Assembly: GCF_018129085.1 (NCBI RefSeq)
Contig: NZ_JAAGBB010000035.1
Span: forward strand, 1-64,000
Source: Plastoroseomonas hellenica
GTDB lineage: Bacteria > Pseudomonadota > Alphaproteobacteria > Acetobacterales > Acetobacteraceae
Direction of reading: 5' to 3'
Length of the DNA stretch: 64,000 bases
The notes beneath the pieces are model-generated. The model was given only the letters and a program-made list of their open reading frames with translations. It ran no database searches and was not told the origin of the DNA. Shown here one piece after another: positions 33,991 to 42,581 of the stretch (position 1 is its first letter; each line of letters begins with the position of its first letter). The position numbers and the translations under genes were made by a program.

Positions 33991-35076
33991 ATGTCCATGA
34001 CCACCCGTGATCGCCGCGGCCTGTTGCGCGCCGCCGGCGCCGTCGCCCTGACCCTGCCGCTCGGCGCCATGGCGCCGCGGGCGGCGCGCGTCGCCGATCC
34101 CTTCGCCGATCCTTCCGTCATCTGCCGGCCGGCATCGGCGGCGGCCGGCGGCGGCTATGCCGCGCCGGGGCCGCGGCGAAATCTGAAGCTCAGCTTCAAC
34201 GCCAACTCCATCTGCACCGTCGGCGCCCTCGTCGCCGTGCAGCGCGGCTTCTTCGAGCGCAACAACCTGAATGTGGAGCTGGTCAATTTCGGCGGCTCCA
34301 CCGACCAGCTCCTGGAAGCGATCGCGACCGGAAAGTCCGATGCCGGCATCGGCATGGCGCTGCGCTGGCTGAAGCCGCTGGAGCAGGGCTTCGACGTGCG
34401 CATCTCCACCGCCATCCATGGCGGCTGCATGCGGCTCTTCGCGCTGCGCGGCAGCGGCATCGAGTCGGTGGCCGATCTGCGCGGCAAGACGCTGGGGGTC
34501 ACCGATATGGGTGCGCCGGACAAGAATTTCTTCGCCATCGTCGCCGCCAAGCTGGGCCTCGATCCCGAGCGCGACATCACCTATCGCGCCTTCCCCGCCG
34601 ATCTGTTGGGCGAGGCGCTGAAGCGCGGCGACGTCCAGGCCATCACGCTGGGCGACCCCATGGCCTGGATCCTGCGCGAACGGGACGACCTGCATGAGGT
34701 CGCGAACAACCTGAACGGCGAATACGCGCACCGCGCCTGCTGCATCCTCGGCCTCCGCGGCAGCCTGCTGCGCGAGGACCGCGCCGCCGCCCGCGCCGTC
34801 ACCGGCGCGCTGCTGGAGACGCAGGACTGGGTCCACGCCAATCCGGACGAAGCGGCGGAGATCTTCCTGACCAATGCGCGGGGCACCAGCGCGGCGCAGC
34901 TCGCCGCCATGCTGCGCAGCCACACCCATGGCGAACATCCGCACAATCACGAGCTGCGCGATCAGCTCGCCGCCTATATCGAGGAGCTGAAGCTGGTGCG
35001 GGTGATCCGGCCCAACACCAACCCGCAGCGCCTGGCCGATCGCATCTATGCGGATGTGCTGGGAACTCCGGCATGA
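33991..35076 (+). CDS. Ssu/Tau/Nrt-type solute-binding protein
   Basis: 361 residues with a twin-arginine signal (RDRRGLLRAAGAVALTLPLG). The domain starts LKLSFNANSICTVGALVAVQ and continues with GGSTDQLLEAIATGKSDAGIG and DLRGKTLGVTDMG, as in NMT1/CmpA/SsuA-type receptors. An unusual His-rich loop, HTHGEHPHNH, lies at 311-320, outside the usual family pattern, and could bind a metal or an anionic ligand. Its ATG follows the OsmC-like stop by 2 bp and its stop overlaps the permease ATG, so the four genes form one operon. Confidence 0.85.
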   Translation: MSMTTRDRRGLLRAAGAVALTLPLGAMAPRAARVADPFADPSVICRPASAAAGGGYAAPGPRRNLKLSFNANSICTVGALVAVQRGFFERNNLNVELVNFGGSTDQLLEAIATGKSDAGIGMALRWLKPLEQGFDVRISTAIHGGCMRLFALRGSGIESVADLRGKTLGVTDMGAPDKNFFAIVAAKLGLDPERDITYRAFPADLLGEALKRGDVQAITLGDPMAWILRERDDLHEVANNLNGEYAHRACCILGLRGSLLREDRAAARAVTGALLETQDWVHANPDEAAEIFLTNARGTSAAQLAAMLRSHTHGEHPHNHELRDQLAAYIEELKLVRVIRPNTNPQRLADRIYADVLGTPA

Positions 35077-36116
35077 ACAGCATCGCGCACAGGATCGGGT
35101 CGGCCAATCGCCTGGACGGTGCCGCCAGCGCCGCCGGCTTCGCCCGCCCCAGCCCGCCGTTGCCGGTCTGGGCCGGCGGCGTCGTGGCGGCGCTGGTCTG
35201 GCTGGCGGCCGCCGGGCTGACGCATTGGCTGCCGGATGACGACGATCTTGGCCGCACCGATCTTCTCGCCCTGGCGGCGGCGGCGATCGGCGTCGTCATC
35301 CTGGCGGCCGTTGTGGCGGTCGGGCGGCGGCCGGCGCGGCGCGAGAGCCGCATCGGCCAGCTCCGCGCCGCCGGTCCCTGGCTCGTGGCCCTCGCGCTGG
35401 GGCTCGTCGCCTGGGAACTGGTGACGGCGAAGTATGCTGTGCTGCCGCGCCCCTTCTTCGTGGCGCCCCAAAGCATCCTGGAAGTCTTCACCGATGACTG
35501 GGCCCGGCTCGGTGAGAGCGTGCTGCGCTCGCTGCTGCTGGTGGTGCCGGGCTATCTGCTCGGCGCGGCGATCGGCTTCCTGACCGGGGTCGCCATGGGC
35601 TGGTCGCGCTTCGTCGGCTACTGGGTGCATCCGGTGATCCGGCTGATCGGGCCGTTGCCGGCCACCGCCTGGCTGCCGGTGGCCTTCTTCGCCTTCTCCT
35701 CCAGTCGCGGGGCCAGCACCTTCCTGATCGCGCTGGCGAGCTTCTTCCCGGTCGCGGTGCTCACCTGGTCGGGCGTCTCGGCGGTCGGCAAATCCTATTA
35801 CGACGTGGCCCGCACCATGGGCGCCTCGCCCTGGTTCCTGGTGCGCAAGGTGGCGGTGCCGGCGGCCATGCCCTCGGTCTTCGTCGGCCTCTTCATGGGG
35901 CTCGGCGCCTCCTTCTCCGTGCTCGTCGTGGCGGAGATGATGGGGGTCAGGGCCGGGCTCGGCTGGTACATGCAATGGGCCCAGGGCTGGGCCTCCTACG
36001 GCAACATGTATGCCGCGCTGCTGGTGCTGGCGGCGCTCTGCTCCGGCGCGGTGACCTTGCTCTTCCGCCTGCGCGACCGGTTGCTTTCTTGGCAGAAGGG
36101 GCTGGTGCGGTGGTGA
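35073..36116 (+). CDS. ABC transporter permease, sulfonate/nitrate/taurine family
   Basis: 347 residues. Two N-terminal helices (about 30-52 and 62-84) precede the usual six-helix permease core, making it longer than SsuC. The EAA loop region reads ARTMGASPWFLVRKVAVPAAMPSVF. The segment PLPATAWLPVAFFAFSSS resembles TauC/SsuC. It is coupled to the binding-protein gene by ATGA and to the ATPase gene by GTGA. The substrate is unknown but the sulfur context favours a sulfonate or related anion. Confidence 0.9.
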   Translation: MNSIAHRIGSANRLDGAASAAGFARPSPPLPVWAGGVVAALVWLAAAGLTHWLPDDDDLGRTDLLALAAAAIGVVILAAVVAVGRRPARRESRIGQLRAAGPWLVALALGLVAWELVTAKYAVLPRPFFVAPQSILEVFTDDWARLGESVLRSLLLVVPGYLLGAAIGFLTGVAMGWSRFVGYWVHPVIRLIGPLPATAWLPVAFFAFSSSRGASTFLIALASFFPVAVLTWSGVSAVGKSYYDVARTMGASPWFLVRKVAVPAAMPSVFVGLFMGLGASFSVLVVAEMMGVRAGLGWYMQWAQGWASYGNMYAALLVLAALCSGAVTLLFRLRDRLLSWQKGLVRW

Positions 36117-36880
36117 GCGGGAAGCGGGGATTCCGTCTCGAGGTGCGTGGCGTGCGCCACGCCTTCGAGCTGCGCGGGCAGGACCTGCCGGTGCTGGAGG
36201 ATGTGGATTTCGTGGCCGAGCCGGGCGAGTTCGTGGCGCTCCTCGGCCCCTCCGGCTGCGGCAAATCCACCCTGCTGCGCCTGGTCGCGGGGCTGGAGCC
36301 GTCCAGCGAGGGCAGCATCCTGGTCGATGGGCAGCCGATCACCGGCACCGATCCCAGCCGCATCATCATGTTCCAGGATCCGACGCTCTACCCCTGGCGC
36401 ACGGTCCGCGCCAATGCGGCGGTGGGGCCGGAGGCGCGCGGCACGCTGAAGCGCGATGCGGCACGCATCGATGCGGCGTTGGCGCTGGTCGGGCTCGCCG
36501 ATTTCGCGGCCGCCTATCCGCACGAGCTCTCGGGCGGCATGGCGCAGCGCGCCTCGCTCGCCCGCGCGCTGGTCAATGATCCGCATCTGCTGATGCTGGA
36601 CGAGCCGCTCGGCAAGCTCGACAGCCTGACGCGGCTCGCGATGCAGCGGGAGCTCTCCGCACTCTGGCAGCGGGCGGGCTTCACCGCCCTCCTGGTGACC
36701 CATGACGTGGAGGAGGCGCTGCTGCTCGCCGACCGCGTGCTGGTGCTGAGCGACCGTCCCGCGCGCATCCTCGCCGACCTCCGCGTGGAGACGCCGCGGC
36801 CGCGTCGGCGCGACGATCCGCGGCTGGTGGCGCTGCGGAGCGAGGTGCTGGGGCTGCTCGGGTTGGCGGAAGCCGCCTGA
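36113..36880 (+). CDS. ABC transporter ATP-binding protein, sulfonate/nitrate/taurine family
   Basis: 255 residues from a GTG start overlapping the permease stop. Walker A is GPSGCGKST, Q-loop IIMFQDPTLYPWRTV, signature LSGGMAQR, Walker B LLMLDEPLGKLD, H-loop LLVTHDVEEALLLADRV. It is a paralogue of the SsuB-like protein at 31325 and powers the second ABC importer of the island. The gene ends 66 bp before the convergent peptide-binding protein gene, with hairpin repeat R3 in the gap. Confidence 0.92.
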   Translation: MSGKRGFRLEVRGVRHAFELRGQDLPVLEDVDFVAEPGEFVALLGPSGCGKSTLLRLVAGLEPSSEGSILVDGQPITGTDPSRIIMFQDPTLYPWRTVRANAAVGPEARGTLKRDAARIDAALALVGLADFAAAYPHELSGGMAQRASLARALVNDPHLLMLDEPLGKLDSLTRLAMQRELSALWQRAGFTALLVTHDVEEALLLADRVLVLSDRPARILADLRVETPRPRRRDDPRLVALRSEVLGLLGLAEAA

Positions 36881-36900
36881 GCGTCAGCCCATTGCTTGGC

Positions 36901-36947
36901 GAGCAGATTCACGCCTCCGGACGATCCCGCCCTCCGGCGATCTGCTC
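36901..36947. repeat. Dispersed hairpin repeat R3
   Basis: Outer stem GAGCAGAT/ATCTGCTC (8 bp), a TCA bulge, then CGCC/GGCG, TCC internal loops and a weaker core. It shares the architecture of R2 with compensated stem changes. It sits between two convergent genes, touching the stop of the leftward one, where it could act as a bidirectional terminator. Confidence 0.6.
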
Positions 36948-38530
36948 TAGCCCCGCCGCACATTCAGCGGCAGGGTGACACCGCGGCGGCCGAGTTGCAG
37001 GCCGCGGCGATAGCCGCTGTCGAGGAAGTACTGGCCGAGCGGCCAATATGGCAGATCCTCGAAGAACTGCGTTTGGATGTCGCGGCCGATCCGCTGTTGC
37101 GCCTCGAGGTCCGCGGCTTCCAGCCAGGCTTCGCGCAGCTCCTCCAGCCGGGCGCTGCTCGGCCAGCCGAACCAGGCGTCACCGCCATTGGCGCGCAGCA
37201 GCGGATGGCCGCCGGGATTGGCCAGGTCCTCGCCGCCAAAGAGGACGACGACGGCATTCCAGCCGCCCTGGGTCGGCGGCTCTTTCCGGCTCCGCCGCTG
37301 CAGCATGGTGCCCCAGTCGGAGGTCGCGTCGACCGCATCCAGGCCGAGCTTCTTCATCAGGTCGATCGCGACCAGGGTCAGCGCGTTGTTGTTCACCTGA
37401 TCGCCAGGGTTGAGCACCACAGCGCGGCTGCCGGCCTTGCCGGTGGCGGCGAGCGCCGCCCGGCCGCGGGCCAGGTCGCGCGGCCCCTGCAGCGCCGCGA
37501 GACCGGCATCGGAGGCGAGTGTTGATCCCGGCGGGAAGCAGCCGACTCCGTCGCGCCAGCGCGCCCGGTCGGGACCCATGATGGACGCCATGAACTCCGC
37601 CTGATCGAGCGCCGGCAGGAAGGCGCGGCGCACCGCGGGATCGTCGAAGGGCGGATGCAGGTGGTTCGGCCGCAGCATGGCGACGGTGCCGTTGGTCTCC
37701 AGCCGCTCCACCACGACATCGCGCCGGCGCGCGAGCAGGTCTCGCAGATCAGGCGCGACGCGCTCCCACCAATCGACCTCGCCCGCCTGCAGCGCGGCCG
37801 CAGCGGTCGCGGGATCCATGATGATGCGCCATTCGAGGCGCTCGAAATGCGCGAGCTTAGGGCCGGCGGTGCCGCCGGGCGCGCCCTGCGGCGTCGGGCT
37901 GTAGCGGTCATAGCGGCGATAGACGACCTGCGCGCCGGAGCGCAGCTCCCCCGCCACGAAGCGATAGGGGCCGGAACCCACGATCTCGGTCAGCGGCGTG
38001 GTCGGCGGCGTATTCGCGAAGCGCTCCGGCATGATGAAGCAGGGATAGGAGGAGGATTTGCCGAGCGCATCCAGCATGACGCCGAAGGGGCGCCGCAGCC
38101 GCAGCGCGAAGCGCCGGTCGTCCAGCACCCGGATCTCCTCGAGCCGGGCGGCCAGCGTCTGGCCATGGGTGTCGCGCACCATCCAGCGCCGGATGGAGGC
38201 GACGGCATCGGCGGCGCGGATCTTCTCGCCGTCATGGAAGGTCGGGCCGTCGCGGAGCGTGAAGACCCAGCGCAGCCCGCCATCCTCGACCTGGTGGCCT
38301 TCGGCGAGCTGTGGCTGCGGCCGGAACTCGAGGTCCAGCCCGTAGAGCGTGTCCCAGCAGAGATGCGCATGGTTGCGCACCGCATAGGAGGTGGTCGAGA
38401 GCGGATCGAGGGTGGTGACATCCGCCTGCGGGATGAAGCGCAGCACCTGCCCTGCCTCGCCCTGCGCGAGGGCGGGGCGGGCCAGGGCCGCGGCAGCGGC
38501 GGTGCCGAGAAGCGTGCGACGGGGGATCAT
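36947..38530 (-). CDS. Extracytoplasmic peptide-type solute-binding protein (family 5)
   Basis: 527 residues with a signal (IPRRTLLGTAAAAALARPALAQ). The SBP_bac_5 fold is visible in LRFIPQADVTTLDPLST, FTLRDGPTFHDGEKIRAADAV, SGPYRFVAGE and a C-terminal dimer of Trp/Tyr-rich motifs (DLPYWPLGQYFLDSGY). These proteins bind peptides or other bulky solutes such as nickel or glutathione. No permease or ATPase partner is adjacent. Its ATG overlaps the stop of a second family-5 protein gene (ATGA), so both are co-translated. Confidence 0.9.
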   Translation of the reverse strand: MIPRRTLLGTAAAAALARPALAQGEAGQVLRFIPQADVTTLDPLSTTSYAVRNHAHLCWDTLYGLDLEFRPQPQLAEGHQVEDGGLRWVFTLRDGPTFHDGEKIRAADAVASIRRWMVRDTHGQTLAARLEEIRVLDDRRFALRLRRPFGVMLDALGKSSSYPCFIMPERFANTPPTTPLTEIVGSGPYRFVAGELRSGAQVVYRRYDRYSPTPQGAPGGTAGPKLAHFERLEWRIIMDPATAAAALQAGEVDWWERVAPDLRDLLARRRDVVVERLETNGTVAMLRPNHLHPPFDDPAVRRAFLPALDQAEFMASIMGPDRARWRDGVGCFPPGSTLASDAGLAALQGPRDLARGRAALAATGKAGSRAVVLNPGDQVNNNALTLVAIDLMKKLGLDAVDATSDWGTMLQRRSRKEPPTQGGWNAVVVLFGGEDLANPGGHPLLRANGGDAWFGWPSSARLEELREAWLEAADLEAQQRIGRDIQTQFFEDLPYWPLGQYFLDSGYRRGLQLGRRGVTLPLNVRRG

Positions 38531-40134
38531 GGGGCTGGCCTCGTGGATGCGGCGAGGGTTTGTTCATCGGCGCGCGCCTCGTAGCGGAAGCCGCGGCGCA
38601 CCGCCCAGGCATTCTTCAGCAGGAAGAGCGGCAGCATACCGAGATCCTCGGCCGCGGCCTGCACCGCCTCGCGCAGCAGCGTCTCGCGCACTTCATCGTC
38701 CATGGTGGCGATGGCACGGCTGGTCATGGCGTCCAGCGCGGGGTTGCTGTAGCGCCCGTAATTCGGCGTGCCCCAGCCGCGCGCGCGATCATAGGTGCCG
38801 ATAACGTTGCGCAGCAGATAGCTCGCCTCACCGGTGCTGCTGCCCCAGCCGCCCAGGCGGAAGCCGAATTCCTGCTGCCGCCCGCGCGTCTGGTAGCTCG
38901 ACCAGGGCAGGCTCTCGACCTCGGTGCGCACGCCGATGCGGGTCCAGAACTGCGCCACGGCCTGGGCCGTCGTGGCATCACCGGGATAGCGGTCATTGGG
39001 CGTGGTCAGCATCATGCGGAAGCCCTGCGGGAAGCCGGCCTCCGCCAGCAGGCGCCGCGCCTGGCCGGGGTCGAAGGCTGGCACGCCGACCGCCGGGTTA
39101 TGCGAATAGCTGCCCTCCGGCAGCCACTGCCCGGTCGGGACCGCGGTGCCGGACATGATGCGCTCCGCCAGCGCATGCCGGTCGATCGCGATCGAGAGCG
39201 CCCGGCGGACGCGAAGATCAAGGAAGGGGTTGCGCGCCAGGCGCTGGCCATTGTTGTCGGTAACGCCCGGCACGTCGCCGCCCTGTCGGGAGAAATCGGC
39301 CTGCAGGTAGATCAGCCTTATGCCGCTGATCTCCGCGATGCTCACCCGTGGGTCGCGCCGGAGCCGCGGCAGGTCGTTGCCCGGCACCTGCTCGATCACG
39401 TCGACATCGCCCGCGAGCACCGCCGCGGTGCGGGCGCCGTCATTGGCGATGAAGCGGTAGTTGACGCGTGCCCAGGGCTCGGCGCCGCGCCAATAGGCGT
39501 CGTTGCGCTGGAAGGCGGCGCCTTCGCCGGGCCGGTAATGGATGAAGCGATAGGGGCCGGTGCCGATCATCGCCCGACCGCTGTTGTAGTCCGGCGGATT
39601 GGCGTCGGTGCCGGCATGGCGAGAGATGATCTGCACCGTGCTCAACTCGTTCGGCAGCAGCGGGTTCGGCTGCGCCGAATGGAAGCGAATGGTCGCGGCG
39701 TCGACCACCTCCGCCCGGGTGATCGTGCGCACCGCGCCGCTGTAGCCGCCGGCGCTGCCCTGCACATGCGGCACGCGCGCGATGGTGAAGGCGACATCAT
39801 CCGCGGTGAAGGGCCGCCCGTCATGCCAGGTGATGCCCGGGCGCAGCCTGAACTCCCAGACCGTCTCGCCGGCCGGCACCCAGCTTTCGGCGAGCCCCGG
39901 CACCAGGCGGTTACGGGCGTCGCGGGCGATCAGCGTTTCGAAGACATGGCCGGAGAGCGCGAAGTTCGCGGTGGTGTTGGTGAAATGCGGGTCGACCGTG
40001 TTGACCGGATTGGCGAGGCCGATGGTCAGCGTCTGCGCGAGCGCCGTGGAGGTCAGCGCGAGGCCGGCCAGCAAGGCGGCACAGAAGCCGAAGCGATGTC
40101 GCGGACGGGCAGAGCGGGGGTCGACATGCGGCAT
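38527..40134 (-). CDS. Extracytoplasmic peptide-type solute-binding protein (family 5)
   Basis: 535 residues; the start at 40134 (MPHVDPRSARPRHRF) gives a signal peptide ending TALAQ. Family features are LTIGLANPVNTVDPHFTN, EFRLRPGITWHDGRPFTADDV and GTGPYRFIHYRPGEG. It is only distantly similar to its downstream partner, so it is not a recent duplicate. It lies 91 bp downstream of the LLM monooxygenase gene on the same strand, which suggests that its ligand is a substrate or precursor for that enzyme. Transport partners are missing locally. Confidence 0.88.
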   Translation of the reverse strand: MPHVDPRSARPRHRFGFCAALLAGLALTSTALAQTLTIGLANPVNTVDPHFTNTTANFALSGHVFETLIARDARNRLVPGLAESWVPAGETVWEFRLRPGITWHDGRPFTADDVAFTIARVPHVQGSAGGYSGAVRTITRAEVVDAATIRFHSAQPNPLLPNELSTVQIISRHAGTDANPPDYNSGRAMIGTGPYRFIHYRPGEGAAFQRNDAYWRGAEPWARVNYRFIANDGARTAAVLAGDVDVIEQVPGNDLPRLRRDPRVSIAEISGIRLIYLQADFSRQGGDVPGVTDNNGQRLARNPFLDLRVRRALSIAIDRHALAERIMSGTAVPTGQWLPEGSYSHNPAVGVPAFDPGQARRLLAEAGFPQGFRMMLTTPNDRYPGDATTAQAVAQFWTRIGVRTEVESLPWSSYQTRGRQQEFGFRLGGWGSSTGEASYLLRNVIGTYDRARGWGTPNYGRYSNPALDAMTSRAIATMDDEVRETLLREAVQAAAEDLGMLPLFLLKNAWAVRRGFRYEARADEQTLAASTRPAP

Positions 40135-40225
40135 GGCGGGCTCCGGTTCGGCGGCCAAAAGAAGGATGCGCAAGAACGATGCGTCAACGCCATTCACCAC
40201 CTGGTGCGGCCCGGCGTGGCTCATC

Positions 40226-41638
40226 TCAGTCCAGCAAACCCAGCGCCTTGCCCCCTGCGCGACAGGCGGCGGCCGGGTGCGGCGCCTCCAACCGGTCCCG
40301 CCCGAACAGCTTCCGCCGCAGCGTGCCCGGCGCATAGGCGCGCTTATAGCGGCCGCGTCGCTGCAGCTCCGGCACCAGATGCTCCACAATGGCCTCGAAG
40401 GTTTCCGGCATCACCACGGAGCTCAGGTTCAGGCCATCGACGCCGGTCGCCTCCACCCAGGCCTCCACCGCATCGGCGACACCAGCGGCATCGCCGGTGA
40501 TCACCGGTGCGATGCCGCCGATGGTGGTGAAATCCGCCACCTCCCGCACCGTCCAGGCGCGGCTGGCATCGGTGCGGGCAATATTATCGAAGGCGGTGCG
40601 CATGGCGTCGCTTTCGATCCGGCGCACCTCGTCATCCAGGCCGAGCTCGCCGAAATCGAGCCCGGTCCATCCGGACATCAACGCCAGCGCACCCTCCGGG
40701 CTGCCATGGCGCAGATACTCGGCATGGCGGTCCTCGGCCTCGCTGCGGGTCGCGGCGACGATCACGGCCATGCCGCTGAACACCCGGAGATCCTCAGGCG
40801 CGCGGCCGGCTGCCGCGGCCGCGGCGCGCAATGCCGCGACGCGCGGCGCGATCACCGCGGCCGAAGGGCCGCTGACGAAGACGCACTCCGCATGCCGCCC
40901 TGCGAAGCCGCGCCCGGCAGAGGAGGTGCCGGCCTGGTAGAGCACCGGCGTGCGCTGCGGCGAGGGTTCGCAGAGATGGATGGCATCCACGTCGAAATGC
41001 GGACCCTGGTGCCGGATGCGATGCACACGTGCGGGATCGACGAAGATGCCCGCCGCGCGGTCGCGCCGCACTGCGCCATCCTCCCAACTGCCTTCCCAGA
41101 GCTTGTAGACGACCTGCATGTAGTCCTCGGCCAGGTCGTAACGGGCGTCATGCGCCATCACCCGCGGCAGGCCCATGGCGCGGGCGGCGCTGTCGAGATA
41201 GCCGGTGACGATGTTCCACCCGATGCGCCCCTCCGTCAGGTGATCGAGGGTCGACATGCGTCGCGCCAGCAGATAGGGCGCTTCCCAGCTCAGATTGGTG
41301 GTGATGCCGAAGCCGAGATGCTCGGTGACCAGCGCCATCGCCGAGACGAGCATGGCCGGATCATTGATCGGCACCTGGGTGGCGTGCCGCAGCGCGGCTT
41401 CCGGACCGCCCTGGTGGACGTCATAGATGCCGAGCACATCGGCGATGAAGATCCCGTCGAGCAGCCCGCGTTCGCAGAGCCGCGCGAGCTCGGTCCAGTA
41501 CCGCAGGCTGCGGTAGTCGGGCGAATGGTCGCGCGGATGCGTCCAGAGCCCGGGCGAGACATGCCCGACCGTGTTCATCGTGAAGGCATTGAGCAGGATC
41601 TCCCGCTGGAGTCGCGGGCTGCCGGGATCCGCGGTCAT
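40226..41638 (-). CDS. LLM flavin monooxygenase, NtaA/SnaA/DszA/DmoA family
   Basis: 470 residues. Family motifs include LNAFTMNTVGHVSPGLW, FGITTNLSWEAPYLLARRM, LTEGRIGWNIVTGYLDSAA and the C-terminal GTLRRKLFGRDRL, found in two-component FMNH2-dependent monooxygenases acting on dimethyl sulfide, sulfones, or nitrilotriacetate. The sulfur-rich context favours a DmoA/DszA-like C-S cleavage role. Its reductase partner is not in the window. It is transcribed with the two family-5 binding proteins downstream and lies upstream of none of the met genes, from which an 82-bp gap separates it. Confidence 0.87.
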   Translation of the reverse strand: MTADPGSPRLQREILLNAFTMNTVGHVSPGLWTHPRDHSPDYRSLRYWTELARLCERGLLDGIFIADVLGIYDVHQGGPEAALRHATQVPINDPAMLVSAMALVTEHLGFGITTNLSWEAPYLLARRMSTLDHLTEGRIGWNIVTGYLDSAARAMGLPRVMAHDARYDLAEDYMQVVYKLWEGSWEDGAVRRDRAAGIFVDPARVHRIRHQGPHFDVDAIHLCEPSPQRTPVLYQAGTSSAGRGFAGRHAECVFVSGPSAAVIAPRVAALRAAAAAAGRAPEDLRVFSGMAVIVAATRSEAEDRHAEYLRHGSPEGALALMSGWTGLDFGELGLDDEVRRIESDAMRTAFDNIARTDASRAWTVREVADFTTIGGIAPVITGDAAGVADAVEAWVEATGVDGLNLSSVVMPETFEAIVEHLVPELQRRGRYKRAYAPGTLRRKLFGRDRLEAPHPAAACRAGGKALGLLD

Positions 41639-41720
41639 CAGAGCCCTCCCTCACGAGAATCACTGTATCAGACGACGCCTTGCACCCGGCGCATCCGCAG
41701 CCACCAGGGCCGACCCGATG

Positions 41721-42521
41721 TCACGCCGTCGGGATGACGGCGCCCCCAAAACTCTGCTCGACGAAGGCCTTCACCTCCGGATGCGCATAGCCGGCAGCCA
41801 GGCGCCGCGCCCAGGGCGCCTCGGCATCGGCGCGGCGCACCACGACCAGCACGGAATAGACGCTGTCGGCGCCTTCCGCGATCAGCCCGTCGCGCAGCGG
41901 GTTCAGCCCGGCCGGCACCGCGTAGTTGCCGGTGATGGCGGCGGCGTCCACATCGGCGACCGAACGCGCGATCTGCGCCGCCTCCAGCTCCAGGATGCGC
42001 ACCCGCTTCGGATTCTCCGCGATGTCGGCGACCGTCGCGCGGTAGTCGACGCCCGGGCGCAAGGTGATGACGCCGGCGCGCGCCAGCAGCAGCAGCGCCC
42101 GGCCGCCATTGGTGGGATCGTTCGGGATGGCGATGCGCGCCCCCTGTGGCAGCGCATCCAGGCTGCGGTGCCGGCGGGAGAAGATCGCGAGCAGGGTCAG
42201 CACGGTGCGGCCTACGGGCACGAAGTCATAGCCGCGCTGGGCCTTCTGCGCTTCCAGGAAAGGCAGGTGCTGATAGGTATTGACGTCGATCTCGCCGGCC
42301 GCCAGCGCCGCGTTCGGCTGGATGAAGTCGCCGAACTCGATGATGCGCATGGTGAAGCCGTCGCGCGCCAGCACGTCACGCACCTTCTCCAGCACCTGGG
42401 CATGCACGCCGCTGGTGACGCCGACGCGGGGCGGTCGCGCGGCGGAGCCGAATTCCTGGGCGCGCGCCGCGGCCGGCAGCAGCAGCGCGGCGGCGGTGAA
42501 GCCGCGTCGGGTGAGAAGCAT
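41721..42521 (-). CDS. MetQ-type methionine-binding protein (copy 2)
   Basis: 266 residues. NlpA/MetQ motifs: RVGVTSGVHAQVLEKV, EFGDFIQPNAALAAGEIDVN, TYQHLPFLE and IPNDPTNGGRALLLL. The N-terminus is a Tat-like secretion signal (LTRRGFTAAALLLPAAARA) rather than the lipoprotein signal usual in this family; no lipobox Cys is present. The start at 42521 has GAGGA about 9 bases upstream. It is a tandem duplicate of the next gene and probably delivers methionine or a derivative such as the sulfoxide to MetIN. Confidence 0.9.
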   Translation of the reverse strand: MLLTRRGFTAAALLLPAAARAQEFGSAARPPRVGVTSGVHAQVLEKVRDVLARDGFTMRIIEFGDFIQPNAALAAGEIDVNTYQHLPFLEAQKAQRGYDFVPVGRTVLTLLAIFSRRHRSLDALPQGARIAIPNDPTNGGRALLLLARAGVITLRPGVDYRATVADIAENPKRVRILELEAAQIARSVADVDAAAITGNYAVPAGLNPLRDGLIAEGADSVYSVLVVVRRADAEAPWARRLAAGYAHPEVKAFVEQSFGGAVIPTA

Positions 42522-42544
42522 CGCTCGGATCCTCATAAGAAGCG

Positions 42545-42581
42545 GAGCGTTCGAGTCAGACCTTCCGGCCATCAAACGCTC
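42545..42581. repeat. Dispersed hairpin repeat R4 (partial)
   Basis: An outer stem GAGCGTT/AACGCTC encloses GAGTCAGACCTTCCGGCC, which matches the conserved half of copy R6. The inner stem is not fully preserved. It lies in the 58-bp gap between the two metQ copies. Confidence 0.4.
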
